A DNA stretch of 64,000 bases from Gemmatimonadota bacterium (GCA_021324775.1 JAJPIM010000041.1:62001-126000); one strand, 5' to 3'; shown: positions 1 to 8,923, numbered from the stretch's first letter. Notes: generated by a model from the sequence alone, not told the origin. Numbers and translations are program-made.

Positions 1-2
1 GC

Positions 3-1712
3 TACGGCTACGCCAACGTGGCCGCGAAGCGCCAGGTCAGTCCCGACAGCACACTGTTCCGTCCGGGGTCGATCTCGAAGCTCTTCACATGGACGGCGGT
101 GATGCAGCAGGCCGAGCTCGGGAAGCTCGATCTCGACCGCGACGTCAACGACTACCTCGACTTCAAGATCCCTGCGTCGTTCGGGAAGCCGATCACGCTC
201 CGCGACCTCATGACACACCGCCCGGGCTTCGAGGAGGCGGACAAGGATCTCGCGGTGGATACGGCGAGCCAGCTCCGGCCAATTGGTGAGTACCTGCGGA
301 CGCACATACCAGCCCAGATCTTCGCTCCGGGAACGGTCCCGGCGTACTCGAATTACGGGGCGACGCTCGCCGCCTACATCGTGGAGCGCGCCTCGGGACA
401 GCCGTTCGATGAATACGTCGTCCAGCACATCCTCGGGCCGCTCCAGATGATGCACAGCACCTTTCGCCAACCATTGCCGCCGGCGCTTGCACCACTCATG
501 TCCAGAGGGTACGACCTCGCGTCTGGCGACTCGCTACCCTTCGAGCTGATCGAAGTGGCGCCCGCCGGCTCGATGAGCACGTCCGCGGATGACATCGCGC
601 ATTTCATGATCGCGCAACTGGGCGATGGCACGTATGGGGCGGGACGGATCCTGCAGCCGGCGACGCTGGCCGCGATGCACGTCCGGCAATCCGGATGGCC
701 AGACGCGATGCATGCGTTTGCGCTCGGCTTCTACGAAGAGTCGCAGAACGGGCACCGCATCATCGGACATGGCGGGGACACGCAGGCCTTTCACAGCGAC
801 CTGCATCTCATCCTCGATGCAAATGTCGGCTTCTTCGTGTCCTACAACAGCATCGGCCGCGATGACGTCAGCCCTCGGACGACGCTCTTCGACGCGTTCA
901 TGGACCGGTATTTCCGGGCCCCGGGGCCGGCCGCTCCCACTCTATCAACCGCGGCCGCCGACGCGCGGACGGTAGCGGGAGTCTACGAAGCGAGCCGCCG
1001 CTCCGAGACGAACATCCTGTCCGCGCTCATCATGCTGTCGGAGGTCACGCTGTCGTTCGATCCGAAGGACAGCACGCTCCTCTCGGTGGACGAAAAGGGC
1101 CTCAACGGGCAGCCGGTGCACTACCGCGAGGTGGCACCGATGCGATTTGCCTCCGCCGAGGGACACGAGGAGTTGGCGTTCACGACTGATGCGACCGGAC
1201 GACGCATCGCTTACACGACGTTCCCATTCGACATCTACCAGCAGGTCGATCGCCGGCTCAATCGCAAGACCTTCAATGAGCTGCTGCTCGGCATCTGCCT
1301 CGGCATCATCGCCCTCACGCTGCTCGGGTGGCCCATTGGCGCGATGGTCCGCAAGCACTTCGGCCGTCCACTCGCACTCGCTCCGTCTGTGCGCCGCCAC
1401 CGGCTCATCGCGCGCGCGGTCTCTCTCGGGATCGCGCTGTTCGTGGCGGCGCTCGCCGTTCTCGTGAACAAACTGAACAGCCTCAGCGGCCTGGGCGCGG
1501 CCGGCGACGCCGAGCTGCACGCGCTACAGGTGCTCGGGGTCCTGTGCGTCCTCGGCGCGGTCGTCGTCGCCTACACCGTCCGGATGTCGTGGCGCGATCG
1601 AACCTGGTGGGTGTGGGCGCGCGCGTGGGATGTGATGCTCACCGCGTCATGCCTCGGATTCGCGTGGTTCATCATCCACTGGCACCTGCTCAACTTCAAT
1701 CTGCAGTACTAG
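3..1712 (+). CDS. Serine hydrolase, beta-lactamase/class C family, with C-terminal membrane domain (5' truncated)
   Basis: The reading frame is open from the first bases, so the true start lies upstream; 569 residues are visible. The SxxK catalytic motif (SISK) lies about 20 residues into the visible part. A YSN motif (second catalytic triad element) follows in PAYSNYG, and a later HGG (GHGGDT) fits the KTG-like third motif. These define the penicillin-binding-protein/class C beta-lactamase fold (peptidase S12 / beta-lactamase domain). After about residue 420 there are roughly four hydrophobic segments, including LLLGICLGIIALTLLGW and ALFVAALAVLV, so the catalytic domain is probably tethered to the cytoplasmic membrane and faces the periplasm. 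The substrate cannot be read from sequence; relatives include D-aminopeptidases and esterases as well as beta-lactamases. Its TAG stop overlaps the convergent DUF3224 stop by 3 bp. Confidence 0.85.
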   Translation, partial: YGYANVAAKRQVSPDSTLFRPGSISKLFTWTAVMQQAELGKLDLDRDVNDYLDFKIPASFGKPITLRDLMTHRPGFEEADKDLAVDTASQLRPIGEYLRTHIPAQIFAPGTVPAYSNYGATLAAYIVERASGQPFDEYVVQHILGPLQMMHSTFRQPLPPALAPLMSRGYDLASGDSLPFELIEVAPAGSMSTSADDIAHFMIAQLGDGTYGAGRILQPATLAAMHVRQSGWPDAMHAFALGFYEESQNGHRIIGHGGDTQAFHSDLHLILDANVGFFVSYNSIGRDDVSPRTTLFDAFMDRYFRAPGPAAPTLSTAAADARTVAGVYEASRRSETNILSALIMLSEVTLSFDPKDSTLLSVDEKGLNGQPVHYREVAPMRFASAEGHEELAFTTDATGRRIAYTTFPFDIYQQVDRRLNRKTFNELLLGICLGIIALTLLGWPIGAMVRKHFGRPLALAPSVRRHRLIARAVSLGIALFVAALAVLVNKLNSLSGLGAAGDAELHALQVLGVLCVLGAVVVAYTVRMSWRDRTWWVWARAWDVMLTASCLGFAWFIIHWHLLNFNLQY

Positions 1713-2143
1713 AGCGCTGCAGCCGGATCCGCCGCGGATTCAGCGGATTGGGGCAGCGTATACTCCAGGTCGTACGAGTGCTGTCCGTCCACGGCGGTGA
1801 TCGCGAGCGTTCCGGCGAGGCCAGCCAGGTCGCCGTCGCCGGAATCGGGGACGACGCTGATGGTCAGGTCGAGCCGGCCTGCCTGCATGAGGCCCCGGTG
1901 AAGCAGCACGAAAGTGCCGGCCTTGCCGTGCAGCAGGCCGGTGATGCGCTCGATCGCGACATACCCTGCCGACCCCTGGACCGACGTCATCGCGGTCAGC
2001 ATCTCGCCCTTGCTATCGCCCTCGAGGTCTCCGTGAAACTGCTTGGCGAGTGCGAGGCGTCCCAGCGTCGATCCGGCGGTCTTGTCGTCGGTGGCCTGCG
2101 GGGTCATCTGCACGTTGAACGTCCCCGTTGCGTGGGTGGCCAC
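1709..2143 (-). CDS. DUF3224 domain-containing protein
   Basis: This 144-residue soluble protein matches the DUF3224 pattern. It opens with ATGTFNVQM, has a central GEMLTAMTSV segment and the GYVAIERITG core, then HGKAGTFVLLHRG and a GLAGTLAITA / HSYDLEYTL ending. The family forms a small beta-barrel of unknown function. A longer frame runs upstream to 2218, but it would overlap the preceding gene. The GTG at 2143 follows a GAGG about 5 nt upstream and places the conserved domain at the N terminus, so I chose it. It starts 16 bp after the stop of the upstream secreted-protein gene, so it is probably the last gene of a three-gene leftward operon headed by the heptose kinase. Confidence 0.85.
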   Translation of the reverse strand: MATHATGTFNVQMTPQATDDKTAGSTLGRLALAKQFHGDLEGDSKGEMLTAMTSVQGSAGYVAIERITGLLHGKAGTFVLLHRGLMQAGRLDLTISVVPDSGDGDLAGLAGTLAITAVDGQHSYDLEYTLPQSAESAADPAAAL

Positions 2144-2159
2144 TAGCGCCTCGGTGCCG

Positions 2160-2912
2160 TCAGGGGTGGGCGGGTTTGGCCGTGGCGCGATTCGCCGAGT
2201 CCATCGCGATCGAATCACGCACAGCCGCTGCGCGCAGAGCCGCCGCGTGTGCGGCCGAGTCTCGCTGCGCGGCGGCCGCGGCGGCGATTGCCATGGTGGA
2301 GTCGCGCACGTGCTTGGCGGCGCGCAGGCCCGCCGCCATCTGCGCGGCCGGCGAGGTGCTGTCGGAGTGGTCGTACGCGCCCTGCGCCATGGCGGCCTTG
2401 CTCACGCCCGCGACGAACTGGCGGGCGGTCTCGCAGGGCAGATCGACATCCACGTGATTGACGTTCGCGCCGTCGCTGAAGTACAGCGTGCACCGCGGAG
2501 CGCCCGTCGAGAACACGCGGTCGAGCGACACCGAGTTGAAGGAGCCGTCCTTGAGCAGTCCGCTCGACAGTGTGGCCATGGCGCCGGGCGCAACCGGCGG
2601 CGGAGGGGCGTCGAGCACCGCGCGAGCACTGTCCACCCACGCCGTCGCCGCTTCCGGCAGGACCGCTGCGACCATCACGTACCCTGGGCGTTTGCCGGCG
2701 CTGATCTGGATTCCCGGGTCTGTCGACGAGCTCACGGAGAGGTGGGCGCCCTCGATCGTCGTCGCGAAGGCGTCCTGATGCAGGGTCTGCTGGGCGCCGG
2801 CCGCCCGCACGCCGACGACGCCGCAGGCCAGCGCGACGGGGATGCCGACGCGCCACAGCAATACGAGTCGCCGCCCATCTCCGAGGTGGCTCACATCTCC
2901 CCTTGTCCTCAC
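2160..2912 (-). CDS. Secreted hypothetical protein with Ala-rich helical tail
   Basis: I do not recognise a family. The 250-residue product has an arginine-containing N terminus, a hydrophobic stretch (VGIPVALACGVVGVRAAG) and an AxA-like site before QQTLHQ, consistent with Sec export. The middle (about residues 45-165) is beta-rich with two cysteines (PRCTLYF, LPCETA) that could form a disulfide. The last 75 residues are Ala/Arg/Asp-rich and repetitive (QRDSAAHAAALRAAAVRDS), likely a helical or coiled-coil tail. The start codon overlaps the stop of the upstream heptose kinase gene by 4 bp (ATGA type), indicating translational coupling. Envelope location is inferred from the signal and the operon partner. 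Confidence 0.6.
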   Translation of the reverse strand: MRTRGDVSHLGDGRRLVLLWRVGIPVALACGVVGVRAAGAQQTLHQDAFATTIEGAHLSVSSSTDPGIQISAGKRPGYVMVAAVLPEAATAWVDSARAVLDAPPPPVAPGAMATLSSGLLKDGSFNSVSLDRVFSTGAPRCTLYFSDGANVNHVDVDLPCETARQFVAGVSKAAMAQGAYDHSDSTSPAAQMAAGLRAAKHVRDSTMAIAAAAAAQRDSAAHAAALRAAAVRDSIAMDSANRATAKPAHP

Positions 2913-3958
2913 GTGTACGCCCGCGCGTTCCGTCCCGGCGGAGGCCCGCCCGGCAGCGGTCCGTCGGCGGCGTGGGCATCGAACGCCTCGAGGACCTCGG
3001 CGGGCGTCACCGTGGCCGCACCGGATTTCCCGACCTCCACACCCGCCGCATAGTTGGCGACGATCGCGGCTTCGAGCGGCGTCGCGCGCGCGGCCAGCAT
3101 CACGGCGAGGTACGCGGTGACCGTGTCGCCGGCGCCCACCACATCGTACACCGCGCGAGCCGTCGTCGGTACCCGGTGCGTCGCACCGTCGGGACCCACC
3201 AGCGCCATCCCATGCTCACCCAACGTCAGCAAGAGATGGCCCACGCCGAGGCGCTCGACCGCGTCGTGGAGGGCGCGCGGGGAGTCCAGGTCGACGGCGG
3301 CGCCCAGGGCCCCCTCCAGCTCACGCCGGTTGGGCTTGAATATGGTCGCCCCCCGGTACCGGAAGAAATTCCGGAACTTGGGATCGACCACGACGGGGAT
3401 CCCCCGGGCGGTGGCGGCTCGCGTGGCGGCCTCGATCACGGCGGGGACCAGCACGCCCTTGTTGTAGTCCTCGAGGACGACCGCATCGGCTGTGGCGACG
3501 GCCCGTTCGGCCGCCGCGAGCAACTGGGCGACCTCGGCCCCGGTGACGTCCCCGTCGTCCTCTTCATCGACCCGGACAACCTGCTGCGCCCGGGCTACGA
3601 TCCGGGTCTTGGTCGTGGTAGCCCGGGAGACCGTGATGAGGGACTCGTGGCCCGCCCCCAGCCGCACCAGCATGTCCCGCACCGTGCGGCCGGCGTCGTC
3701 GCCGCCGAGCGCGCCGACCAGTTCGCAATGTGCGCCGACAGCGGCGACATTTTGCGCAACGTTCGCGGCGCCGCCCAGGGCATGGGTGCGCTCGCGGACG
3801 CGGACCACGGGGACGGGGGCCTCTGGAGAGATTCGCTCAACGTCGCCGCGGAGGTACACGTCGAGCATCGCGTCGCCGATTACGGCCACCCGCGTCCCGG
3901 CCGCGGCCGTGAGAAGCGCATCCAGGCGCGCGCGTGTGATTGACGAAGGCATGCCCAT
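2909..3958 (-). CDS. rfaE1: D-glycero-beta-D-manno-heptose-7-phosphate kinase (monofunctional RfaE1/HldE kinase domain)
   Basis: A PfkB/ribokinase-family sugar kinase of 349 residues that phosphorylates D-glycero-D-manno-heptose 7-phosphate at C1 in the ADP-heptose pathway for lipopolysaccharide inner core. Evidence: GDAMLDVYLRGDVERISPEAPVPVV near the N terminus (diagnostic of RfaE), GGAANVAQNVAAVG (PfkB signature 1), a VLEDYNKGVL segment, FKPNRRELE, and DVVGAGDTVTA (signature 2 with the catalytic Asp). E. coli HldE is about 477 residues because it also carries a nucleotidyltransferase domain; that domain is absent here, so a separate RfaE2-type gene is expected elsewhere. The frame is open to 4003, but ATG at 3958 (or 3952) gives the family-typical N terminus. 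It is divergent from mlaE, with about 35 bp between the chosen starts. Confidence 0.88.
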   Translation of the reverse strand: MGMPSSITRARLDALLTAAAGTRVAVIGDAMLDVYLRGDVERISPEAPVPVVRVRERTHALGGAANVAQNVAAVGAHCELVGALGGDDAGRTVRDMLVRLGAGHESLITVSRATTTKTRIVARAQQVVRVDEEDDGDVTGAEVAQLLAAAERAVATADAVVLEDYNKGVLVPAVIEAATRAATARGIPVVVDPKFRNFFRYRGATIFKPNRRELEGALGAAVDLDSPRALHDAVERLGVGHLLLTLGEHGMALVGPDGATHRVPTTARAVYDVVGAGDTVTAYLAVMLAARATPLEAAIVANYAAGVEVGKSGAATVTPAEVLEAFDAHAADGPLPGGPPPGRNARAYT

Positions 3959-3993
3959 TGCTAAGGTACGGGAACCCTCCAGCCCGGTCAATT

Positions 3994-4812
3994 TTGGCCA
4001 CACTGCTGTTCGAACGACTGAACACCCAGGCCAAGCTCGCCGTCTTCGCGGTCCAGGAGCGCGCGGTGCTGGCCTGGAACGCCATCCGGTTCATGTTCGT
4101 CCGGCCGTTCTACGCGGCGGACGTCATGGAGCAGATGGACTCGATCGGCGTCGGCTCCCTCTTCATCGTCGTCCTGACCGGGTTTTTCACGGGGATGGTG
4201 CTGGCGCTCCAGTCCAAGGCGAGCCTGGCGCAATTCGGTGAGACCGCGATTATCGGGCGGCTCGTGACGGCGTCGATGATCCGCGAGCTGGGTCCCGTCC
4301 TGGCGGGGCTCATGGTCGCCGGCCGGGTGGGGTCGGGGATCGCGGCGGAGATCGGGTCGATGCGGGTGACCGAGCAGATCGATGCGCTCAACACGCTGGG
4401 GACCGACCCGATCAAGAAACTGGTCACCCCGCGGCTGATCGCGCTGCTCGTGATGATGCCCGTGCTGACCATCGTCAACGACGCCGTCGGGGTCATCGGC
4501 GGTAATCTCATCTCCACGGTCTTTGTCCGGGTTCCGAGCTCGGTCTACTGGCGGGGGGTGTGGGACCAGATCGCGATCGACGGCTTCACCTGGCGGTATC
4601 TGCCGAACGATTTCATTCAGGGTCTCGCCAAGCCGTTCGTGTTCGGCGGGATCATCGCGATCACGGCGTGCTATCACGGACTGAACACCACTGGCGGCAC
4701 CGAGGGCGTGGGACAGAGCACGACGCGGACGGTCGTGGTAGCGAGCGTGTCGATCCTCGTGGTGGACTACTTCATGACGCAGCTCTTCATCGGCGCGCTG
4801 AACCTCCAGTGA
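3994..4812 (+). CDS. mlaE: MlaE-family lipid ABC transporter permease
   Basis: Integral inner-membrane permease of the MCE/Mla phospholipid trafficking system. The 272-residue product has about five hydrophobic segments and the highly conserved MlaE core LGPVLAGLMVAGRVG followed by AAEIGSMRVTEQIDAL. Family length is about 255-270, which favours the TTG at 3994. The frame is open to a TTG at 3940, but that start would run into the divergent rfaE1 start at 3958. There is no ATG at a sensible place, so the start is uncertain by up to about 18 codons. It is followed by the ATPase (4-bp overlap) and the MCE protein, giving an mlaE-mlaF-mlaD unit. No mlaB or mlaC gene is next to it. Confidence 0.88.
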   Translation: MATLLFERLNTQAKLAVFAVQERAVLAWNAIRFMFVRPFYAADVMEQMDSIGVGSLFIVVLTGFFTGMVLALQSKASLAQFGETAIIGRLVTASMIRELGPVLAGLMVAGRVGSGIAAEIGSMRVTEQIDALNTLGTDPIKKLVTPRLIALLVMMPVLTIVNDAVGVIGGNLISTVFVRVPSSVYWRGVWDQIAIDGFTWRYLPNDFIQGLAKPFVFGGIIAITACYHGLNTTGGTEGVGQSTTRTVVVASVSILVVDYFMTQLFIGALNLQ

Positions 4813-5735
4813 AAGACGACGACGAGCCGTCGGCCGCGGAGCAGGCGTTCGCGGGGCGCGTCCGCCGCGCGATTCGCGACGAGCTGGCGGCCGACAAGGC
4901 GCTCATGCTCAAGACGCCGACGGCTCCGGCCCCGCGGGTGCCCAGGCAGACGCCGACCGGCATGACGTGCTCGGTGCGCCGCAGCTCGACCCCGGTCAAC
5001 GCCAGCCCGGTGATCGCGCTGGAGCGCGTCTCGCTCGCGTTCGAGCAGCCAGTTCTCGAGGACGTGTCCCTCGAGATCTACTCCGGCGAGACGATGGTCA
5101 TCGTCGGAGAATCGGGCACGGGGAAATCGACTATCCTCAAGCTGATCCTGCGGCTGCTCACGCCCGACACCGGCCGAGTGCTGATCAAGGGGCGCGACAT
5201 CGTCACGCTGTCGTTCGACGAGGCGATGCTGGTGCGCCAGCAGATGGGGATGGTGTTTCAGGGGGCCGCGCTGTTCGATTCGATGTCGGTATTCGAGAAC
5301 GTGGCCTACCCGTTGAGAGAGCACACCTCGATGACGGACGACGAGATCGAGGCCCGGGTGCGGCAGAAACTCGAATACGTGGATCTCCACCCCGATCATG
5401 TCATGAACCTGCTGCCGTCGGAGTTGTCAGGCGGCATGAAAAAGCGGGTGGGGATCGCGCGGGGCCTGGCCAACAATCCCGAGATCATGCTGTATGATGA
5501 ACCGACGTCGGGACTGGACCCGCTGACCACGGGAACCATCACCCGGCTTATCATGAAGCTGCAGCGCGAGCTTGGTGTGACGAGCGTCGTCGTCTCGCAC
5601 GACATCCGGTCCGCGAACCGGATGGGGAGCTACATCGCCGTGGTGGCCGAGGAGCGGATCGTGTTTTGCGGAACGCCGGAAGAGATGGCGGCCAGTGAAG
5701 ACCGCTACATCCAGGATTTTCTCGGTGGACTTTAA
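4809..5735 (+). CDS. mlaF: MlaF-type ABC transporter ATP-binding protein
   Basis: ATPase that powers MlaE. From the GTG at 4809 (GTGA overlap with the mlaE stop) the protein has 308 residues. An N-terminal extension of about 60 residues is polar and charged and is not part of the usual domain. The nucleotide-binding domain has Walker A GESGTGKST, Q-loop VFQGAALFDS, signature LSGGM, Walker B MLYDEPTSGLDP and switch histidine SHDI. The FQGAALFDSMSVFENVAYPL sequence is typical of the MlaF/Ttg2A branch. The extension is odd: a start at ATG 4961 would give a standard-length protein of about 257 residues, so the true start is not settled. Confidence 0.88.
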   Translation: MKDDDEPSAAEQAFAGRVRRAIRDELAADKALMLKTPTAPAPRVPRQTPTGMTCSVRRSSTPVNASPVIALERVSLAFEQPVLEDVSLEIYSGETMVIVGESGTGKSTILKLILRLLTPDTGRVLIKGRDIVTLSFDEAMLVRQQMGMVFQGAALFDSMSVFENVAYPLREHTSMTDDEIEARVRQKLEYVDLHPDHVMNLLPSELSGGMKKRVGIARGLANNPEIMLYDEPTSGLDPLTTGTITRLIMKLQRELGVTSVVVSHDIRSANRMGSYIAVVAEERIVFCGTPEEMAASEDRYIQDFLGGL

Positions 5736-5780
5736 GCGCCAGGGAGCGGTGGTCCACCGGACCGCGGTGCCGAGGAGCAT

Positions 5781-6758
5781 ATGAGACGACCGACCGGGGT
5801 GACCTGGGACCAACTGCGGGTGGGCGTGCTCGTGCTGTTTGCGGCCGCGGTCCTCGTGGTATCGGTCTACAAACTGGGCGAGGCCGCGAATCTCTTCACC
5901 AGGCGCTACACGCTCTACGTCTTCCTGTCCAATGCACGCGGCGTCGCCCGCGGCGGATCGGTGACCATCAACGGCGTGGTCGCCGGGACCGTGACCGACA
6001 TCACGTTCCTCCCGATCGGGACCGATACCACCCGCAATCTCAAGGTCGAGTTGTCGATCGACCAACGCCTGCAGGACCAGGTGCGCGCCGACAGCCGGGC
6101 CTCGGTGAAGTCGATGGGAGTGCTCGGCGACAAGGTGCTCGACATCAGCTCCGGCACGCCGCGCTACGGCGTGCTGCAGGCGAACGACACACTGCGGGTG
6201 CGGCCAACGATCGACATGGACGATGTGATCGGCCAGACATCGGTCGTCGTGCAGGATGCCGTCGAGCTGACACGTGATCTCAAGATCATCAGTGGCGGGA
6301 TCGTCCGCGGCGATGGGACGATGGGGCAGCTCGTGACCAACCGGTCGCTGTACGACCGGCTGACCGGCACACTGGTGCGGATGGACGCGCTACTCGCGCG
6401 GCTCGACAACCCGCACGGCACGGTTGGCCGCTTGATCGACGATCCCACGCTCTACAACAACCTGACCGTGGCGGTGGCGGGCCTCGACTCGGCGCTGGCG
6501 CAGGTCAACAACCGCCAGGGGACCCTGGGCAAGCTGTTGTACGATGACACGCTGTATTCCCAGCTGGTTGGCGTCGCCGGCAGCACTGATTCCGTGATGC
6601 ACCAGCTCAACGATGGCCAGGGCACGGCGTCGAGACTCCTCCGCGACCGCCAACTCTACGATCAGCTCACGAAAGCAGTCGCGACCCTCAACACCGTGCT
6701 GGCCGATATCAAGCAGAATCCGCGGCGATACACCCGGGGGCTCGTGCGGGTGTTTTAG
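5781..6758 (+). CDS. mlaD: MCE-family (MlaD-like) lipid-binding protein with four 34-residue C-terminal repeats
   Basis: Single-pass inner-membrane protein with a periplasmic MCE domain that shuttles lipid for the MlaEF transporter. Residues 10-30 form the membrane anchor (LRVGVLVLFAAAVLVVSVYKLG). The MCE domain follows (about 35-130), with the GVARGGSVTINGVVAGTV core. Residues 179-314 consist of exactly four consecutive 34-residue units with the pattern GTxGxLLxDxxLYxxL followed by helix-like sequence. E. coli MlaD is 183 residues, so this repeat-rich tail (325 residues total) makes a longer needle-like protein. It lies 45 bp after mlaF and ends 11 bp before the asparaginase gene, so it is likely co-transcribed with both. 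Confidence 0.87.
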   Translation: MRRPTGVTWDQLRVGVLVLFAAAVLVVSVYKLGEAANLFTRRYTLYVFLSNARGVARGGSVTINGVVAGTVTDITFLPIGTDTTRNLKVELSIDQRLQDQVRADSRASVKSMGVLGDKVLDISSGTPRYGVLQANDTLRVRPTIDMDDVIGQTSVVVQDAVELTRDLKIISGGIVRGDGTMGQLVTNRSLYDRLTGTLVRMDALLARLDNPHGTVGRLIDDPTLYNNLTVAVAGLDSALAQVNNRQGTLGKLLYDDTLYSQLVGVAGSTDSVMHQLNDGQGTASRLLRDRQLYDQLTKAVATLNTVLADIKQNPRRYTRGLVRVF

Positions 6759-6769
6759 ATTGTGGGCAT

Positions 6770-7759
6770 ATGGACTCGTACAATCTGGACGTCGTGGTGA
6801 CCCGTGGCGGGGCGGTCGAATCGCGCCATCGGGTGCACGCGGCGGTGGTGGGGCCGAAGGACGCGATGATCGGCGGTGCAGGGGACCCGAACGTCGTGTC
6901 GTTCTGGCGGTCGGGGTCGAAGCCATTCCTGGTCATTCCGTTCGTGGCGGCGGGTGCGATCGACGACCTGGCGTGGGGCGACGACGAGCTGGCGCTGGCG
7001 TGTGCATCGCACGGGGGCGAGCCGGAGCACGTCGCGATCGCGGCGTCGATGCTCGGTGACATCGGGCTCGAGGAGGGTGATCTCGCGTGCGGTGCGCACG
7101 AACCGCTCTCTCCGCGGGGTATCCGCCTGGCCCGCGAGACCGGCACGCGGTTCTCACGTCTCCACAACAACTGCTCGGGGAAGCACGCGGCGATGCTGGC
7201 GCGGGCGCACACTGCGGGGTGGCAGACGGCCGGTTACGAACAGCCCGGTCATCCCGTGCAGCAGAGCGCGATGACGGCGGTGGCGGAGTGGGCGGCGGTG
7301 CCCCTCGGCGCGCTCATCGTCGGGATCGATGGCTGTGGTGTGCCGGTCGTGGCGCTTCCGATCGAGCGGATGGCCCGTGCGTACGCGAGACTCGGAGCGG
7401 CGGCGGCGCGCGGTGAGGAAGTGGCGGCCCGGGTGATCCACTCGATGACGGCGCGGCCCTTCCTCGTCGGCGGGACCGACCGGTTCGACTCCGTGATGAT
7501 CGAGGATACCGCCGGGCGGGTGGTGGCCAAGGTCGGCGCCGAAGGGGTGCATTCGGTGGCCGTGCCGGATCTGGGGATCGGGCTGGCGGTCAAAGTCGAA
7601 GATGGCGCACAGCGCGCGCAGTACCCGGCCGTCATCCGGCTGCTGCAGCACCTGGGCGTCCTCGGCGATCGCCTGACACCGCGGCTCGAGGAATACCTGC
7701 GCAAGCCGGTCCGCAACACCCGGAACGAGATCGTCGGCGAAATCCGCACGGTGAACTGA
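6770..7759 (+). CDS. Asparaginase (L-asparaginase II family, PF06089-like)
   Basis: A 329-residue cytoplasmic enzyme predicted to hydrolyse L-asparagine to aspartate and ammonia. The family signature is visible: VTRGGAVESRHR near the start, FWRSGSKPFLVIPFV, ALACASHGGE, and HNNCSGKHAAML, the Ser-x-x-Lys-bearing segment typical of this branch, which is unrelated to E. coli AnsA/AnsB. VGIDGCGVPVVALP and the tail PRLEEYLRKPVRNTR complete the family pattern. The ATG start lies 11 bp after the mlaD stop, so it probably shares that transcript. I see no functional link to lipid transport. Confidence 0.85.
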   Translation: MDSYNLDVVVTRGGAVESRHRVHAAVVGPKDAMIGGAGDPNVVSFWRSGSKPFLVIPFVAAGAIDDLAWGDDELALACASHGGEPEHVAIAASMLGDIGLEEGDLACGAHEPLSPRGIRLARETGTRFSRLHNNCSGKHAAMLARAHTAGWQTAGYEQPGHPVQQSAMTAVAEWAAVPLGALIVGIDGCGVPVVALPIERMARAYARLGAAAARGEEVAARVIHSMTARPFLVGGTDRFDSVMIEDTAGRVVAKVGAEGVHSVAVPDLGIGLAVKVEDGAQRAQYPAVIRLLQHLGVLGDRLTPRLEEYLRKPVRNTRNEIVGEIRTVN

Positions 7760-7901
7760 GTGCGCCCGCACCCAGCGCACTGCACCCCGCGTTCGGCCCA
7801 GCGTGGTGGCGTTCGATCGTACCGCTCGGGTGATCCCGATGCGGCGCGGGCGTCGGCGTTCCGCAGTGTTCGGCGGCGGGTTTGCGACGGGGGGCAGCGC
7901 C

Positions 7902-8921
7902 GTGTTCGTTGATCGTGTCGTCGTACGGATCGAGGCTGGGACGGGCGGATCGGGGTGCACATCGTTCCGGCGCGAGTTCCGCGTCCCGCTCGGCGGCCCC
8001 GATGGCGGCGACGGCGGTCGCGGCGGGGACGTATACATGCGCGCCGACGCGAATCTCGCGACGCTGCTCGACTACACGTACCGTGATTCGTGGATTGCCG
8101 GTCGCGGCGAGCACGGCATGGGATCGAACATGACCGGGCGCTCCGGGGATGACGTGGTCCTGCCGGTCCCGCCGGGCACCATCGCCACCGACACCGACAC
8201 CGGCGAGCGGCTGGGTGAAGTGCTGGAGAACGGCGACACCGTAGTGATCGCGCACGGCGGACGGGGCGGGAAGGGGAATGCGTTCTTCGCCACCGCGACG
8301 CATCAGTCGCCGCGGGAATGGCAGCCGGGTGAGGAGGGCGAGCGCCACACGCTGACGCTCGAACTCAAACTCATCGCCGATGTCGGTCTCGTCGGACCGC
8401 CCAACGCCGGAAAATCCACGCTCCTGTCGGTGATCTCGGCGGCTCGTCCCAAGATCGCCGACTATCCGTTCACGACCCTCTCACCCAACCTCGGCGTCGT
8501 TCCCCTCAGCGATCATCGGACGTTCGTGGTGGCGGACCTCCCGGGGATCATCGAGGGCGCCCACGACGGGCGCGGGCTGGGGCTGCAGTTCCTCCGGCAC
8601 ATCGAGCGCACGCGGTTGATGGCCCTCCTGATTCCCGTCGATTCCACCGACTGGCAAGCCGAGTACGATCAGTTGCGGGGCGAGATCGGCGCGTATTCGG
8701 CGAGTCTCCTGACCAAGCCGCACTGCGTCGTCTTCACGAAGATGGATCTGCTCGGCGACATGGATCCTCCGCCGATCGACGCGCCTGATGCGTTCGGCGT
8801 GTTCGCGATCAGCGCGCCCGCGCGTCAGGGGCTCGACCGCCTGCTGGCCGCGTGGTGGGACGAGTTGCTCGCGCTCCGCAAGGCGGCTGGCCAGCAGGTC
8901 GCGCAGGCGCCACTCCCCTGA
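7902..8921 (+). CDS. obg: Obg-family GTPase (50S ribosome assembly)
   Basis: GTPase that assists late 50S subunit assembly and stress control. From GTG 7902 it has 339 residues. The N-terminal Obg fold (1 to about 157) is glycine-rich (FVDRVVVRIEAGTGGSGCTSF, GPDGGDGGRGG, HGGRGGKGNAFF). The G domain carries G1 GPPNAGKST, G2 DYPFTTLSPNLG, G3 DLPGIIEGA, G4 FTKMD and G5 ISAPARQG. The extra C-terminal OCT domain found in Bacillus Obg is absent, as in many proteobacterial forms. The frame is open upstream to 7803, but FVDRV is the usual N terminus, so GTG 7902 is preferred. It sits only 2 bp before dprA. Confidence 0.93.
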   Translation: MFVDRVVVRIEAGTGGSGCTSFRREFRVPLGGPDGGDGGRGGDVYMRADANLATLLDYTYRDSWIAGRGEHGMGSNMTGRSGDDVVLPVPPGTIATDTDTGERLGEVLENGDTVVIAHGGRGGKGNAFFATATHQSPREWQPGEEGERHTLTLELKLIADVGLVGPPNAGKSTLLSVISAARPKIADYPFTTLSPNLGVVPLSDHRTFVVADLPGIIEGAHDGRGLGLQFLRHIERTRLMALLIPVDSTDWQAEYDQLRGEIGAYSASLLTKPHCVVFTKMDLLGDMDPPPIDAPDAFGVFAISAPARQGLDRLLAAWWDELLALRKAAGQQVAQAPLP

Positions 8922-8923
8922 TC

